The position numbers and the translations under genes are program-made. The notes beneath the pieces are model-generated. The model searched no databases and was not told where the DNA came from. It worked only from the letters and a program-made list of their open reading frames with translations. From Amphibacillus sp052055485 (lineage in GTDB: Bacteria; Bacillota; Bacilli; Bacillales; Amphibacillaceae), in the NCBI RefSeq assembly GCF_052055485.1, contig NZ_CP197171.1:806001-870000 (forward strand): 64,000 nucleotides of DNA. The letters are read 5' to 3'. Numbering within the stretch: the stretch's first letter is position 1; each line of letters opens with the position of its first letter. Shown here one piece after another: positions 51,893 to 60,149 of this stretch.

Positions 51893-53146
51893 TTAATTCT
51901 TCTCCATCATCCGATCAAATTCATCCATATCTCTTTCTCGCTTGTAATCATGAAATGTTTTTCGCATTGCTTGCTTCAAACGAATAACAGAAACATGTAA
52001 ATCACGGTTTCCTTTTCCATTGTACCGCTGAAAAAATGATTGCTGATTTTCTTTTTCTAATGCATGAAACTGTCCTATAACTATTTTTTGCTTGAAGACC
52101 GACATCTTTTTTTCTTTATCAACTGCTCGCATTTCGGTCAGAATGGCGCTTCCCATACGCTTTTTAAGATCACCTAATTTTGTATCTTTATATTGTTGAT
52201 AATCACTTTCTTCACCGTACATTTCTTTCATCACATCTACTTCTTCATCCAATTTGGTTTTTAATGCTTGAATCTCTTCTGGATGAAACTGTTCTAAATA
52301 AACTTTGGTTATTTCATCTATATATGGCCTGGCCTCATTGATAGATTGATAACCATAACGCCATTGTTTTCGATCATCCGGCAAATGATTCATCGCTTCT
52401 TTAAATAATGTTTCTGTTTTCTGGAAAGATGATAACGAAATATTATTTTCCTTTTTGTAGCGTATGGTTCCACGCAACAATTCATCTACCTTATTTCGTT
52501 CATGAGTTCGATCTAAAATAACATTGGCTACTTTAGATTTCATCTTGTCCAGCGTTTTTGGTTTTCGCTTGGCTCGATATTCCTCTTGCCATGTATTCGA
52601 TTCTTTATCAAATACATTCATTCGTTCTCTTGTTGGATGAGGTTCTACGGTTGCAACATGTACATGAATGTTATCTGTATTGTAATGTAGGGATGCCGTC
52701 CAAATTGCCGATTGCTGCATCCCTTCTGCTTGTAACATAGCTTGCATCGTTTCGCGTACAACACTCCTCATTTTTGTTTCATCGACTGTATGAGTTGTTG
52801 AGTTATATAATCCTTGCTTGGCCAACCATTCATTATCAAAAGAGATGACATCTTGCCACATTGGTGATTCATTTTGTTGTGCTAGTTGAAATTGTTCTTT
52901 GACTTTTTGCTTTTCTTTGTCATTCAATCTGTCTTTACTGGAGGTAAATAACTCACCTTGTTTTTCGTCATCATCCATATAATCCATGAAGTGATAGAAC
53001 ACATCAAAATCATTTTCTTTATCAGATGAGGTATCCATTTTCACATGTTGTTTCGCATCCTCACGATCCATATAATTAATGTAATCATTAAACGTACTCG
53101 ACCTAGGTGTAACAAATTTACTTCGCAATACAACTGCTGGACTCAT
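51893..53146 (-). CDS. MobP2-type conjugative relaxase
   Basis: A 417-aa protein. The N-terminus (SPAVVLRSKFVTPRSSTFND, YINYMDREDAKQH) and the metal-binding motif DNIHVHVATVEPHPTRER near residue 155 mark the MobP2 family; candidate nucleophilic tyrosines lie in the DYINYMDRE segment near 22-26. The C-terminal 200 residues are helical and charged. Relaxases nick oriT and pilot the strand through the secretion channel. It follows two small genes likely to be accessory proteins, and a hairpin-rich candidate oriT lies upstream of them. Confidence 0.87.
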   Translation of the reverse strand: MSPAVVLRSKFVTPRSSTFNDYINYMDREDAKQHVKMDTSSDKENDFDVFYHFMDYMDDDEKQGELFTSSKDRLNDKEKQKVKEQFQLAQQNESPMWQDVISFDNEWLAKQGLYNSTTHTVDETKMRSVVRETMQAMLQAEGMQQSAIWTASLHYNTDNIHVHVATVEPHPTRERMNVFDKESNTWQEEYRAKRKPKTLDKMKSKVANVILDRTHERNKVDELLRGTIRYKKENNISLSSFQKTETLFKEAMNHLPDDRKQWRYGYQSINEARPYIDEITKVYLEQFHPEEIQALKTKLDEEVDVMKEMYGEESDYQQYKDTKLGDLKKRMGSAILTEMRAVDKEKKMSVFKQKIVIGQFHALEKENQQSFFQRYNGKGNRDLHVSVIRLKQAMRKTFHDYKRERDMDEFDRMMEKN

Positions 53147-53149
53147 GAT

Positions 53150-53620
53150 CTATTCCTGACTTTCCGGTTGTGCTTGTTGCTTTAATCCCTTTTGTCGTTC
53201 ATGATCTAATTTCTTTTTCCTCTGTTTATGAATCCGTTTTTGAACTAATTCTTCTGCTTGTTCCATTCCTTTTGTTTTATATTCTTCCGTTGTAATTAAA
53301 TTTTTGAATTTATTCACCAGGTAGTAATGGTTCATGAACTCCAGAATGATTTTCGTGTCACGATCAATAACATTACTTGCTACTTGAATGCGATTCATTT
53401 TCTCTTTTACGAAACCTAATTTTTCATCCAGTAAGTCAGAAATCGTTTGTTTGAATAGAACATATTCTTCTTCTCTATTTTCAAAATAAGCATCCACCAT
53501 TAAGGCAATGGCATTCGCTTGAGATGTATGATTTTCATTCGCTGCCACTTTAATTTTTTCTTTCGTTTCAGTGCTTAACAAAAAATAGGAACCCTGTTTT
53601 TTCTCTTCTGTCATGCTCAT
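53150..53620 (-). CDS. Relaxase-accessory protein, unknown family
   Basis: A 156-aa protein; ATG at 53620 has AAGGAGGAG 8 bases upstream. The start (GSYFLLSTETKEKIKVAANE, NHTSQANAIALMVDAYFENR) resembles a ribbon-helix-helix fold with extended helices, and the end is highly basic (RIHKQRKKKLDHERQK), suited to DNA binding. It is placed between the RHH gene and the relaxase, so a relaxosome role is likely. Confidence 0.65.
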   Translation of the reverse strand: MSMTEEKKQGSYFLLSTETKEKIKVAANENHTSQANAIALMVDAYFENREEEYVLFKQTISDLLDEKLGFVKEKMNRIQVASNVIDRDTKIILEFMNHYYLVNKFKNLITTEEYKTKGMEQAEELVQKRIHKQRKKKLDHERQKGLKQQAQPESQE

Positions 53621-53621
53621 T

Positions 53622-53954
53622 TTAATTCTCCTCCTTGTCGCCCATTGCAAAAGTTTTATCTAAAATGTGATCGGCTTCTTCAGGATTTAATCCAAGTGCA
53701 TCACATAAAATCAAATACAGATGGAGCGTTCGTTTTTCTATATGATTTAATCGTTTGAACGTCATTTCCAATCCGTCAGCAACTCGACTGACGGTCACAT
53801 CTAATTCTTTTTCTGCTAACTTAATCCCATCAAATTTCACTGTATCCTCTACCATTCGTTTCAGTAATACATTCCTTGATACCTTTTGTTTTTTAGCTTC
53901 CTCATCTAACACCTTTACTGCTCGAACATCCACATCCCGAATCTTAATTTCCAT
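53622..53954 (-). CDS. Ribbon-helix-helix relaxosome accessory protein
   Basis: A 110-aa protein starting at ATG 53954 (GGAAGGAGCG upstream); the longer frame encodes the oriT-like hairpin region and is rejected. Residues 1-45 (EIKIRDVDVRAVKVLDEEAK, KQKVSRNVLLKRMVEDTV) form a strand-helix-helix MetJ/Arc-type DNA-binding fold; the rest is helical. It is first in the mobilisation operon and lies about 85 bases from a pair of strong hairpins, fitting an oriT-binding protein. Confidence 0.75.
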   Translation of the reverse strand: MEIKIRDVDVRAVKVLDEEAKKQKVSRNVLLKRMVEDTVKFDGIKLAEKELDVTVSRVADGLEMTFKRLNHIEKRTLHLYLILCDALGLNPEEADHILDKTFAMGDKEEN

Positions 53955-54039
53955 TGAAATTCGCTCCTTCCGCACATCATATAGAAAATAGGAAAATCCC
54001 CGTTCACAAGAACAGGGATTGTTGAACAGGATAAGGGGA

Positions 54040-54165
54040 AAGTGTACCCACATAGCGTGGGTGACTAGGCAGCGCCTAGTTTTCCAGTAAGCCCATTTTT
54101 CCAGTCAAATATATACCTTTCATATAGGTGTTTCTTGCTGAATATATAGGTTTTATATAGACCTT
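54040..54165. other. Candidate origin of transfer (oriT)
   Basis: Two adjacent perfect hairpins, ACCCAC-5-GTGGGT (54046-54062) and ACTAGGC-AGC-GCCTAGT (54064-54080), are followed by AT-rich repeats of ATATAGG (around 54122-54157). The region lies directly upstream of the RHH and relaxase genes, between two transfer operons, where oriT sites usually are. No nic site can be named from sequence alone. Confidence 0.5.
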
Positions 54166-54172
54166 TTAATGT

Positions 54173-55270
54173 TTATTTCCCCTCTTTTTCTGAAGGCTTA
54201 TCTTTGTTTTTCTTCTTTTGCTGTTGCCTTTTCTGCTCCTTTTTAGATTCATCCTTTTTATTTTTGTCCTGCTTTTTCGCATCCTGCTTTTGGTGTTTTT
54301 CATGTTTCTTTTTCGCTTCTTGCTGCTGTTTCTGCTCTTCCGACTCTTGATTTTCTTCTACTAATTGACGTTCAGGATGAAGCAATGTATCGAGTTTTTC
54401 TTCCCGATTATCGTACTTTTCCTTGAGCTCTTTTACCTTTGATTTGTATGCTTCAATTTCTTCTTTTGCACTGGAAATGGCATTATCTTTATGTTCTATT
54501 TCCTTCTCTGTTTCAGTTTGTTCTTCCTTCGTTTCAAATTCCATTTCACTTTTTAATGATGTTTTCTCCTTTGTTAAAGTAGTAATTAATCCCTGTTGGA
54601 AAGGAATATTTTCATCTATAATTGTAGATATTTCTTGTTTGATTCGTTCCATGTCTGTGACGATTGCTTCTTTTTGATATGCCTTATCCGATTTTGCAAC
54701 AAGGTTCTTATTTACTTCAATCTCACGATAATCCCCCACAATAATCACATCTTTCGGCTTCGGCAAATCGGACTTTTTAATTTTATCTGTCTCCGTTGTA
54801 GCAACATCACTATCATTTTCCAGTTGTCGTTTATACTCTTGTTTCAGTATTTTGTCATCCCGGTGTTCTGTCACAAACAAACCGATAACACGGTATTCAG
54901 TTGGAACATGTTCAATGTGAATGACCATCACATTGTCGGATTCATACACTTTTTTTGCTGGGTAGGTTTCTTTTGATTCCTTTCCCTTTGCTTCAAACGT
55001 AAATGTCGGTTCCGCTGCATCGGTACCCGTATGAACCGTTTCAATCGTTACCTCCATGAGTTGATTCTTCGGATTATACTCCCAACTCCTTAAAACTAAT
55101 GTTGTTTGATTTAAGCCATTGACGGATTTATTATATGGCGTTTGTGCGATGGCACTATCATCATACATCCATGATTTAGACGTTAAAAAAACACCAAGCA
55201 AAACGCATAGTGTAACGATAATGCCAATATAGACTTTATTTTCCCTTCCACGATTGAATTTACTTTTCAC
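54173..55270 (-). CDS. Conjugation-region membrane-anchored coiled-coil protein
   Basis: A 365-aa protein. GTG at 55270 with GGAAGGAGG upstream gives a basic N-terminus and one membrane anchor (VYIGIIVTLCVLLGVFLTSK, residues 15-38), an extracytoplasmic beta-rich domain (TTLVLRSWEYNPKNQLMEVT) to about 150, a coiled coil at 190-290, and a Lys/Glu/Gln-rich low-complexity tail. It is last in the type IV secretion operon. The function is unknown; a structural or adhesive role in the mating channel is inference. Confidence 0.72.
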   Translation of the reverse strand: MKSKFNRGRENKVYIGIIVTLCVLLGVFLTSKSWMYDDSAIAQTPYNKSVNGLNQTTLVLRSWEYNPKNQLMEVTIETVHTGTDAAEPTFTFEAKGKESKETYPAKKVYESDNVMVIHIEHVPTEYRVIGLFVTEHRDDKILKQEYKRQLENDSDVATTETDKIKKSDLPKPKDVIIVGDYREIEVNKNLVAKSDKAYQKEAIVTDMERIKQEISTIIDENIPFQQGLITTLTKEKTSLKSEMEFETKEEQTETEKEIEHKDNAISSAKEEIEAYKSKVKELKEKYDNREEKLDTLLHPERQLVEENQESEEQKQQQEAKKKHEKHQKQDAKKQDKNKKDESKKEQKRQQQKKKNKDKPSEKEGK

Positions 55271-55293
55271 GCGACTAAATCCTCCTTCCCTTA

Positions 55294-56433
55294 TCATTTT
55301 TCGCCTGTTAAAAATGATTTGACGTGTGGCATAGGGTCAACCTTCTCCCCCTCCATTAAAATCTCAAAATGAAGATGAGGCGCAGTTGATGCCCCGGTTG
55401 AACCAACATGACCAATCACATCACCTGCCTTCACTTCACTTCCGACAGGTATTCCTTTCTTGCCCATATGAGCATAACGGGTTTTAATTCCGTTACCATG
55501 ATCAACTTCTATATACCAGCCATAACCTTTTCCCATATTTTCTAAAGTGGAGTCAAATGTTGTGCCGTTCGATTCACTTATGGTCACTTTCCCATCTGCA
55601 AAAGATACAATCGGTGTATTCCTTATCCCAGCACTTGCAATGTCTATCCCAGCATGAAATGTGGTGCAATTTCCACATCCCGACCGATAACCAAAGCCGG
55701 AAGTAATGGTTTTGGTATATGGTGAAACCCAAGATTTACCACCGATTAATTCCATATCAACATGATCTTCTGCTTCACAATTCATGGTTAATCCACCCAT
55801 GTTTGCAGTTAACTTTTTCATCGTTGGTATCCAATGTTTGTTTAAATTGTTTGGATCATTTTCTGCGCCAATCGGAGCATACACTTCCCCCAGTTGTTCA
55901 ATTGTTACTAATCCATCTACAATAATACGATTATATAAAGTATCTGCCATGGCTTCTAAACCATCTTTTAATGTTGGAAAACGTTGTAGTGCTTGCCAAT
56001 CTGTTGCAGGATCCATTAAGCCTCCAGGATTATTTTTATCAACTACCCCACTGGAAGTTCCGTAACCTGTTTCATGTAAAGCGATAGCACCAAAAAGAAT
56101 TGGATCAATTCCCTTTTCTTCAGATAGTTCGATAATATCATTACCATATCCTTTGAAAACGCCTGAGCGATCTTCATGCTTAAAGTAACTATCCCATTCT
56201 TTTTGATTCATATCACCTGTTGGCGAACAAATATAACCACCTCCACCATCATCATCTTGATCATTATGTTGATGATCAACACTACCACTTAATGCACCAA
56301 TAACCGCCATCAATAATGTACAAAGAACAAGAAAGATTAGGACAGGAATAATGTTCGCAATTAAAAAGCTACCCGTTCCTACGAGTAGCTTCTTCCTTAT
56401 CATATGTTTTGCAAATTGTTTTAAATGCTTCAC
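55294..56433 (-). CDS. Conjugation-associated cell-wall hydrolase (glucosaminidase/lysozyme-like plus M23 peptidase)
   Basis: A 379-aa membrane-anchored enzyme. One hydrophobic span (residues 18-45) is followed by a lysozyme-like/glucosaminidase domain with catalytic-type glutamate in AIALHETGYGTSSG near 120, and a C-terminal M23 lysostaphin-type peptidase with zinc ligands in FHAGIDIASAG, RYAHMGK and HLHFEIL (near 265-355). It opens the peptidoglycan for assembly of the transfer channel, like VirB1/CwlT-type proteins. Overlaps its neighbours by 1-4 bases within the operon. Confidence 0.88.
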   Translation of the reverse strand: MKHLKQFAKHMIRKKLLVGTGSFLIANIIPVLIFLVLCTLLMAVIGALSGSVDHQHNDQDDDGGGGYICSPTGDMNQKEWDSYFKHEDRSGVFKGYGNDIIELSEEKGIDPILFGAIALHETGYGTSSGVVDKNNPGGLMDPATDWQALQRFPTLKDGLEAMADTLYNRIIVDGLVTIEQLGEVYAPIGAENDPNNLNKHWIPTMKKLTANMGGLTMNCEAEDHVDMELIGGKSWVSPYTKTITSGFGYRSGCGNCTTFHAGIDIASAGIRNTPIVSFADGKVTISESNGTTFDSTLENMGKGYGWYIEVDHGNGIKTRYAHMGKKGIPVGSEVKAGDVIGHVGSTGASTAPHLHFEILMEGEKVDPMPHVKSFLTGEK

Positions 56434-57143
56434 TACTTCTCCTTCCCCTCTCCTTCCATGTTTTGATTATTCGGTGTCACCATGTTACTGACAATCCACT
56501 TATCACCTTCCTTTTGTAACGTAATATAGTATAACTGCATTGGTTTAGATGTTGATTTTTCTTTCACGGTGACATGCCATGTCGCATATGCGCCATACAT
56601 TATTTCTCCATCTTTCAAAGGTTGAGAAGCAAATAGATCAATCGCATCCAACTCTCTTTTTGCTTTTTCATCTTTAAAGTTGGTCATTTCCTTTTGCACA
56701 TTTTCAAGATAATTTGCTGTAACTGCACCCTCCCACTTGTCCCAATCCGTTACTTGCAATAAATAAAGAGCAAGCACCTTTTCTGTCTGCTCTTTCGCCT
56801 GTTCCACTTCTTGTTCACTATATTGGATGATATATTTTTGTTCTAAATCGGTCTCTTCCTGATTACTTTCTGTTTGTTCACTTTGCTTATTTTCATCTGC
56901 TGCGTCCGGTTTCTTGGATTCTCCTTCATCTTTCAATACAGCATTTATTTTTTCCTCATCCAGATTAATCGGCTCTTGCATGTTTTCTTGTTGGCTGGAC
57001 GTTTCAAACATTTCTTCTGGATCTTGTTCCTTTGGATCATCGGTGGTCCATTTCCATATACAAACAATCACAATTAAACCGGTCACGACTAATAGAAAGA
57101 TAAACTTATAAAACATCCGTTTTTCGTGATTATCTTCTCGCAT
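56433..57143 (-). CDS. Conjugation-region membrane-anchored protein, possibly VirB8/TcpC-like
   Basis: A 236-aa protein with one N-terminal membrane span (FYKFIFLLVVTGLIVIVCIW, residues 11-32), an acidic, Gln/Glu-rich linker to about 115 and a C-terminal domain with helices and a final beta-sheet (MYGAYATWHVTVKEKSTSKP, MQLYYITLQKEGDKWIVSNM) reminiscent of NTF2-like folds of VirB8 and TcpC. Placement between the VirB4-like ATPase and the wall hydrolase supports a channel component. Confidence 0.65.
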   Translation of the reverse strand: MREDNHEKRMFYKFIFLLVVTGLIVIVCIWKWTTDDPKEQDPEEMFETSSQQENMQEPINLDEEKINAVLKDEGESKKPDAADENKQSEQTESNQEETDLEQKYIIQYSEQEVEQAKEQTEKVLALYLLQVTDWDKWEGAVTANYLENVQKEMTNFKDEKAKRELDAIDLFASQPLKDGEIMYGAYATWHVTVKEKSTSKPMQLYYITLQKEGDKWIVSNMVTPNNQNMEGEGKEK

Positions 57144-57146
57144 CGT

Positions 57147-59117
57147 TTACAACCCACCAGTGAATAGCTTTAATTCTTCTTCACTTGCCTCAATGGATAA
57201 CATGATGTTTCCGACACCTGAAATACTTAATAAACAATCTCCCTGCTGAAGTTGAGGGACGTGTTCCAATTCGCTTTCCGTTAGTTGCCCTTCAAAAATT
57301 GTTCGTAAAGAATCCAATGTGTTTGAGTCCTGCTGCATCACAAACTTATATTGAGTCAGTTCAAATAACGTACGTATTTTTGTGACAGTTGCCGTGTCTT
57401 TATTATCTGGAACAAAGTCTCTAATGGATTGACTTGCTAAAATCATCCCACCAAAATATTTACGGGCTTCTCTTGCAAAATCTGTTAAAAAAGAGACAGC
57501 TAACATATTTTCGGCATTCACCAAACGATGTGCTTCGTCAATCATAATTAAAAATCGGACGGCATCATCAGGGTCAAATGTTTCACTTTGATACATCTGT
57601 TTCATTTGTCTTGCTCCCACTTGAATCAAGTTATCCCAGATTAAATTTAACGTATTATACATTTGTGCGTGAAACACATTCTTTTCTAATTTCGTCAGGT
57701 TACGGATAGAAAAGAAAATCACTTGTTCATCAGTGATATCCTGAATCGTTGTATGACCGTTAAACAATGAAGCATAGCTGTTCACTAAGTTATCAACGAC
57801 TAATTCAATTTTCTCCAACCGATCTACCCGTGAAATGGATAATTCATTACGTATCGTTCGTTTCTCTGAATTGTCATATAGCTGCTCTCGAATATATTCT
57901 AGCAAGTCGCTAAAGATTGGATATTCTTTGTTTCCCAATGTCGTAACACCTGTTGTTTTAGTTTTTTCCATAAAGCCTAGCGATTCATAAAACATGCGTA
58001 AGATCTTTTTAAATTCTTCAATTTCCTCTGTAGAAGGGCTGCCAGCAAGAAATTCATAAAAAATAGCAACCTTTGATATATGTTGCATAAAACATTGCCT
58101 TTCATATTGTTCAAAGCTTGCCTGTTCTTCTTTGTAATTGCTTTTATCATCTGCCCGATAGATTTGGAGTGGATTAATAATCCCATCACTTCCATCCAAG
58201 CTAATGGATTGACCTCCTAGTGCACCAACTAAGGTTTTAAATTCCCCTGTCACATCAAACCCTCGAATGAAATTTCCTCTAGCTTCATTATCCATAAGTA
58301 ATTTTTTTAACGTAGTCGATTTACCGGCGCCCATTTTCCCAACAACGACTGCATTGTAAAAGCGTCTTAATTTATCTTTATGAAACAAATCAAATAGAAC
58401 ATTTCCACCAGTAAACGATGTACCTAGAAAACTGCCTGTTCGATCATTTAACTCTGAAAAGTGATACGGTAATCCAGATGCAAGCGTAATGGCTGGCATC
58501 CCTTTTCCCTCTCTTTTATTCGGAAATCTAATTTGCTGCTCATAGGGCAGGAATAATGATTGCCATTCGTAGTAGGTTTCGTTCAAAAATATTTGCCCCT
58601 TAAATCCAATGGAATTGAGTTTAGATATGGTTTGCTCCACCTTCCTTTCTAATTCCCAAATTGTTGGTGTAGCAACAAATAAGCGAATATGAAGAAGCTT
58701 AATAACTTCTCCCATTTCGGAAATTTGCTGATATAAATCTTCCATTTCTTTATAACTTCGTTGAGCGTCCATCCGGTCAGATTCTTGTTTCGCGCTACGA
58801 AAACGGACATCATGTTCCACCATACTCTTATTAATCGAACTAATCGTTTCATCCTGATCCATCGTGGTCACATCAGCTACCACAGTAACATCATACATGG
58901 CCATCACTTTATCCAACCAAAGCAAATTGACGTTGGAAGGATAATCCCACACATGGACGCACGCTTCATAACCGTCTCCTTTTTGAATGTACTTATCTTT
59001 AAAAGTCATGCCACCTTGGGGTTGTATTTTCGTTAAAAACGCTTTATCCAGTTTTGGTTTCTTAGAATTCTTTTCTTCCTCAATAAAAGTATTTGTATGT
59101 TGTTTCACACCTACCAT
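57147..59117 (-). CDS. VirB4-like type IV secretion ATPase
   Basis: A 656-aa ATPase. Walker A GKMGAGKSTTLKKLL lies near residue 265 and Walker B FLIMIDEAHRLVNAENML near 520, with the later ILASQSIRDF and a final arginine-rich region typical of VirB4/TraC proteins. It powers pilus/channel assembly and substrate transfer at the membrane. The N-terminal portion is shorter than in full VirB4 proteins; the missing part may be the separate protein at 59125-59829, 8 bases upstream. Confidence 0.9.
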   Translation of the reverse strand: MVGVKQHTNTFIEEEKNSKKPKLDKAFLTKIQPQGGMTFKDKYIQKGDGYEACVHVWDYPSNVNLLWLDKVMAMYDVTVVADVTTMDQDETISSINKSMVEHDVRFRSAKQESDRMDAQRSYKEMEDLYQQISEMGEVIKLLHIRLFVATPTIWELERKVEQTISKLNSIGFKGQIFLNETYYEWQSLFLPYEQQIRFPNKREGKGMPAITLASGLPYHFSELNDRTGSFLGTSFTGGNVLFDLFHKDKLRRFYNAVVVGKMGAGKSTTLKKLLMDNEARGNFIRGFDVTGEFKTLVGALGGQSISLDGSDGIINPLQIYRADDKSNYKEEQASFEQYERQCFMQHISKVAIFYEFLAGSPSTEEIEEFKKILRMFYESLGFMEKTKTTGVTTLGNKEYPIFSDLLEYIREQLYDNSEKRTIRNELSISRVDRLEKIELVVDNLVNSYASLFNGHTTIQDITDEQVIFFSIRNLTKLEKNVFHAQMYNTLNLIWDNLIQVGARQMKQMYQSETFDPDDAVRFLIMIDEAHRLVNAENMLAVSFLTDFAREARKYFGGMILASQSIRDFVPDNKDTATVTKIRTLFELTQYKFVMQQDSNTLDSLRTIFEGQLTESELEHVPQLQQGDCLLSISGVGNIMLSIEASEEELKLFTGGL

Positions 59118-59124
59118 CCTTTCT

Positions 59125-59829
59125 TTAAAGCTGCGTATTTTGATTGTTTAATAGAAATAATATCTGTTCCTTTTTGTTCTTGGATAATCTCTGTAATGGA
59201 AATGAACTTTGCATCCCCTGCATACAGTCACTTTTTCGGTCTTCCAGTTCTTCTTTATCATCTGCATAGATAAACATGAAAAACTCCCGATTATAACGTT
59301 CTCTTTCTAAATACTCGAATTCGAATAACTTTTGATCAATATACTTTAAACGTGACGGATTCTTCGCCTGTTGCTGTTTTTTCAACCAATATGCCCGCTG
59401 TACTTCCGTATTGGTTGGGAAGTTTAAAATGACTTCCTTGAAAGAACGAAAATAACTTCTGAGGAATTGCGCTCGATTTAATAGTAAGTAATTTAAGTCC
59501 GCATCATTTAAAGCATGAATATTTTTCGTCTGTACCTGAAAAATGTCCATGACTCCTTCTTTCAACAAAATGTACTCATCATGTAATTGCACAAAAGGAA
59601 GAATAGCAGATGTCTGTTTTAATAACTTGGGCTTTTTGCCTTGTTCTTTCATACCTTTTTGAAATTCCTTTTTCACTATCCTCTGATGTTTAAGTTTTTG
59701 CCGTAGCTGAACCATTTTGTTAGGTTTTTTATTTGTATCTGGAAACTTTTCCTTCACTTCTCCATTTGTGTCCTCATCTGGCTTTTCCGGATCTGATTTA
59801 ATTAACTTTAAGGGTTGCATTCTGATCAA
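59125..59829 (-). CDS. Conjugation protein resembling the N-terminal domain of VirB4/TraC
   Basis: A 234-aa soluble basic protein. After a charged, low-complexity start, residues 85-230 (SAILPFVQLHDEYILLKEGV, then helices and YLERERYNREFFMFIYADDK) resemble the TraC/VirB4 N-terminal domain. It lies between the PrgI-like gene (4-base overlap, ATGA) and the VirB4-like ATPase. A split VirB4 is the simplest reading; it is not certain. Confidence 0.65.
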   Translation of the reverse strand: MIRMQPLKLIKSDPEKPDEDTNGEVKEKFPDTNKKPNKMVQLRQKLKHQRIVKKEFQKGMKEQGKKPKLLKQTSAILPFVQLHDEYILLKEGVMDIFQVQTKNIHALNDADLNYLLLNRAQFLRSYFRSFKEVILNFPTNTEVQRAYWLKKQQQAKNPSRLKYIDQKLFEFEYLERERYNREFFMFIYADDKEELEDRKSDCMQGMQSSFPLQRLSKNKKEQILFLLNNQNTQL

Positions 59830-60149
59830 TCACCCTCCTTGTCTTTTAAAAACTGTTCATTCTCTACTTCATTTCGATCCATTGCATGGTACACTCCCTT
59901 TTTATGCCGAAACATCAATAGGATAGATTCATAATTTCGCTTCTCGGGATTGTTACCGCTCGGCAGAAACAAATAAATCATGCCTATGATGGCTATACCG
60001 AAATAAAATAGAACAAATAGGCTATGCACCAATTCCCGTAAGACCGTTAATAATAAAAGAGAGCTAATCAAAATAATGACCAGCTCCCTCATTTCTAATC
60101 CTACTATTTTTGGCTTGGACTTAATCTCTTTCGGTATCTCGTATTTCAT
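59826..60149 (-). CDS. PrgI-family membrane protein (VirB3-like)
   Basis: A 107-aa protein with two close membrane helices (residues 27-45 and 50-68: LVIILISSLLLLTVLRELVH, LFVLFYFGIAIIGMIYLFLP) and a short charged tail with MFRHKKGVYHAMD. The start MKYEIPKEIKSKPKIVGLEM is typical of PrgI proteins that anchor VirB4-like ATPases. It overlaps the upstream VirB6-like gene by 29 bases. Confidence 0.85.
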   Translation of the reverse strand: MKYEIPKEIKSKPKIVGLEMRELVIILISSLLLLTVLRELVHSLFVLFYFGIAIIGMIYLFLPSGNNPEKRNYESILLMFRHKKGVYHAMDRNEVENEQFLKDKEGD

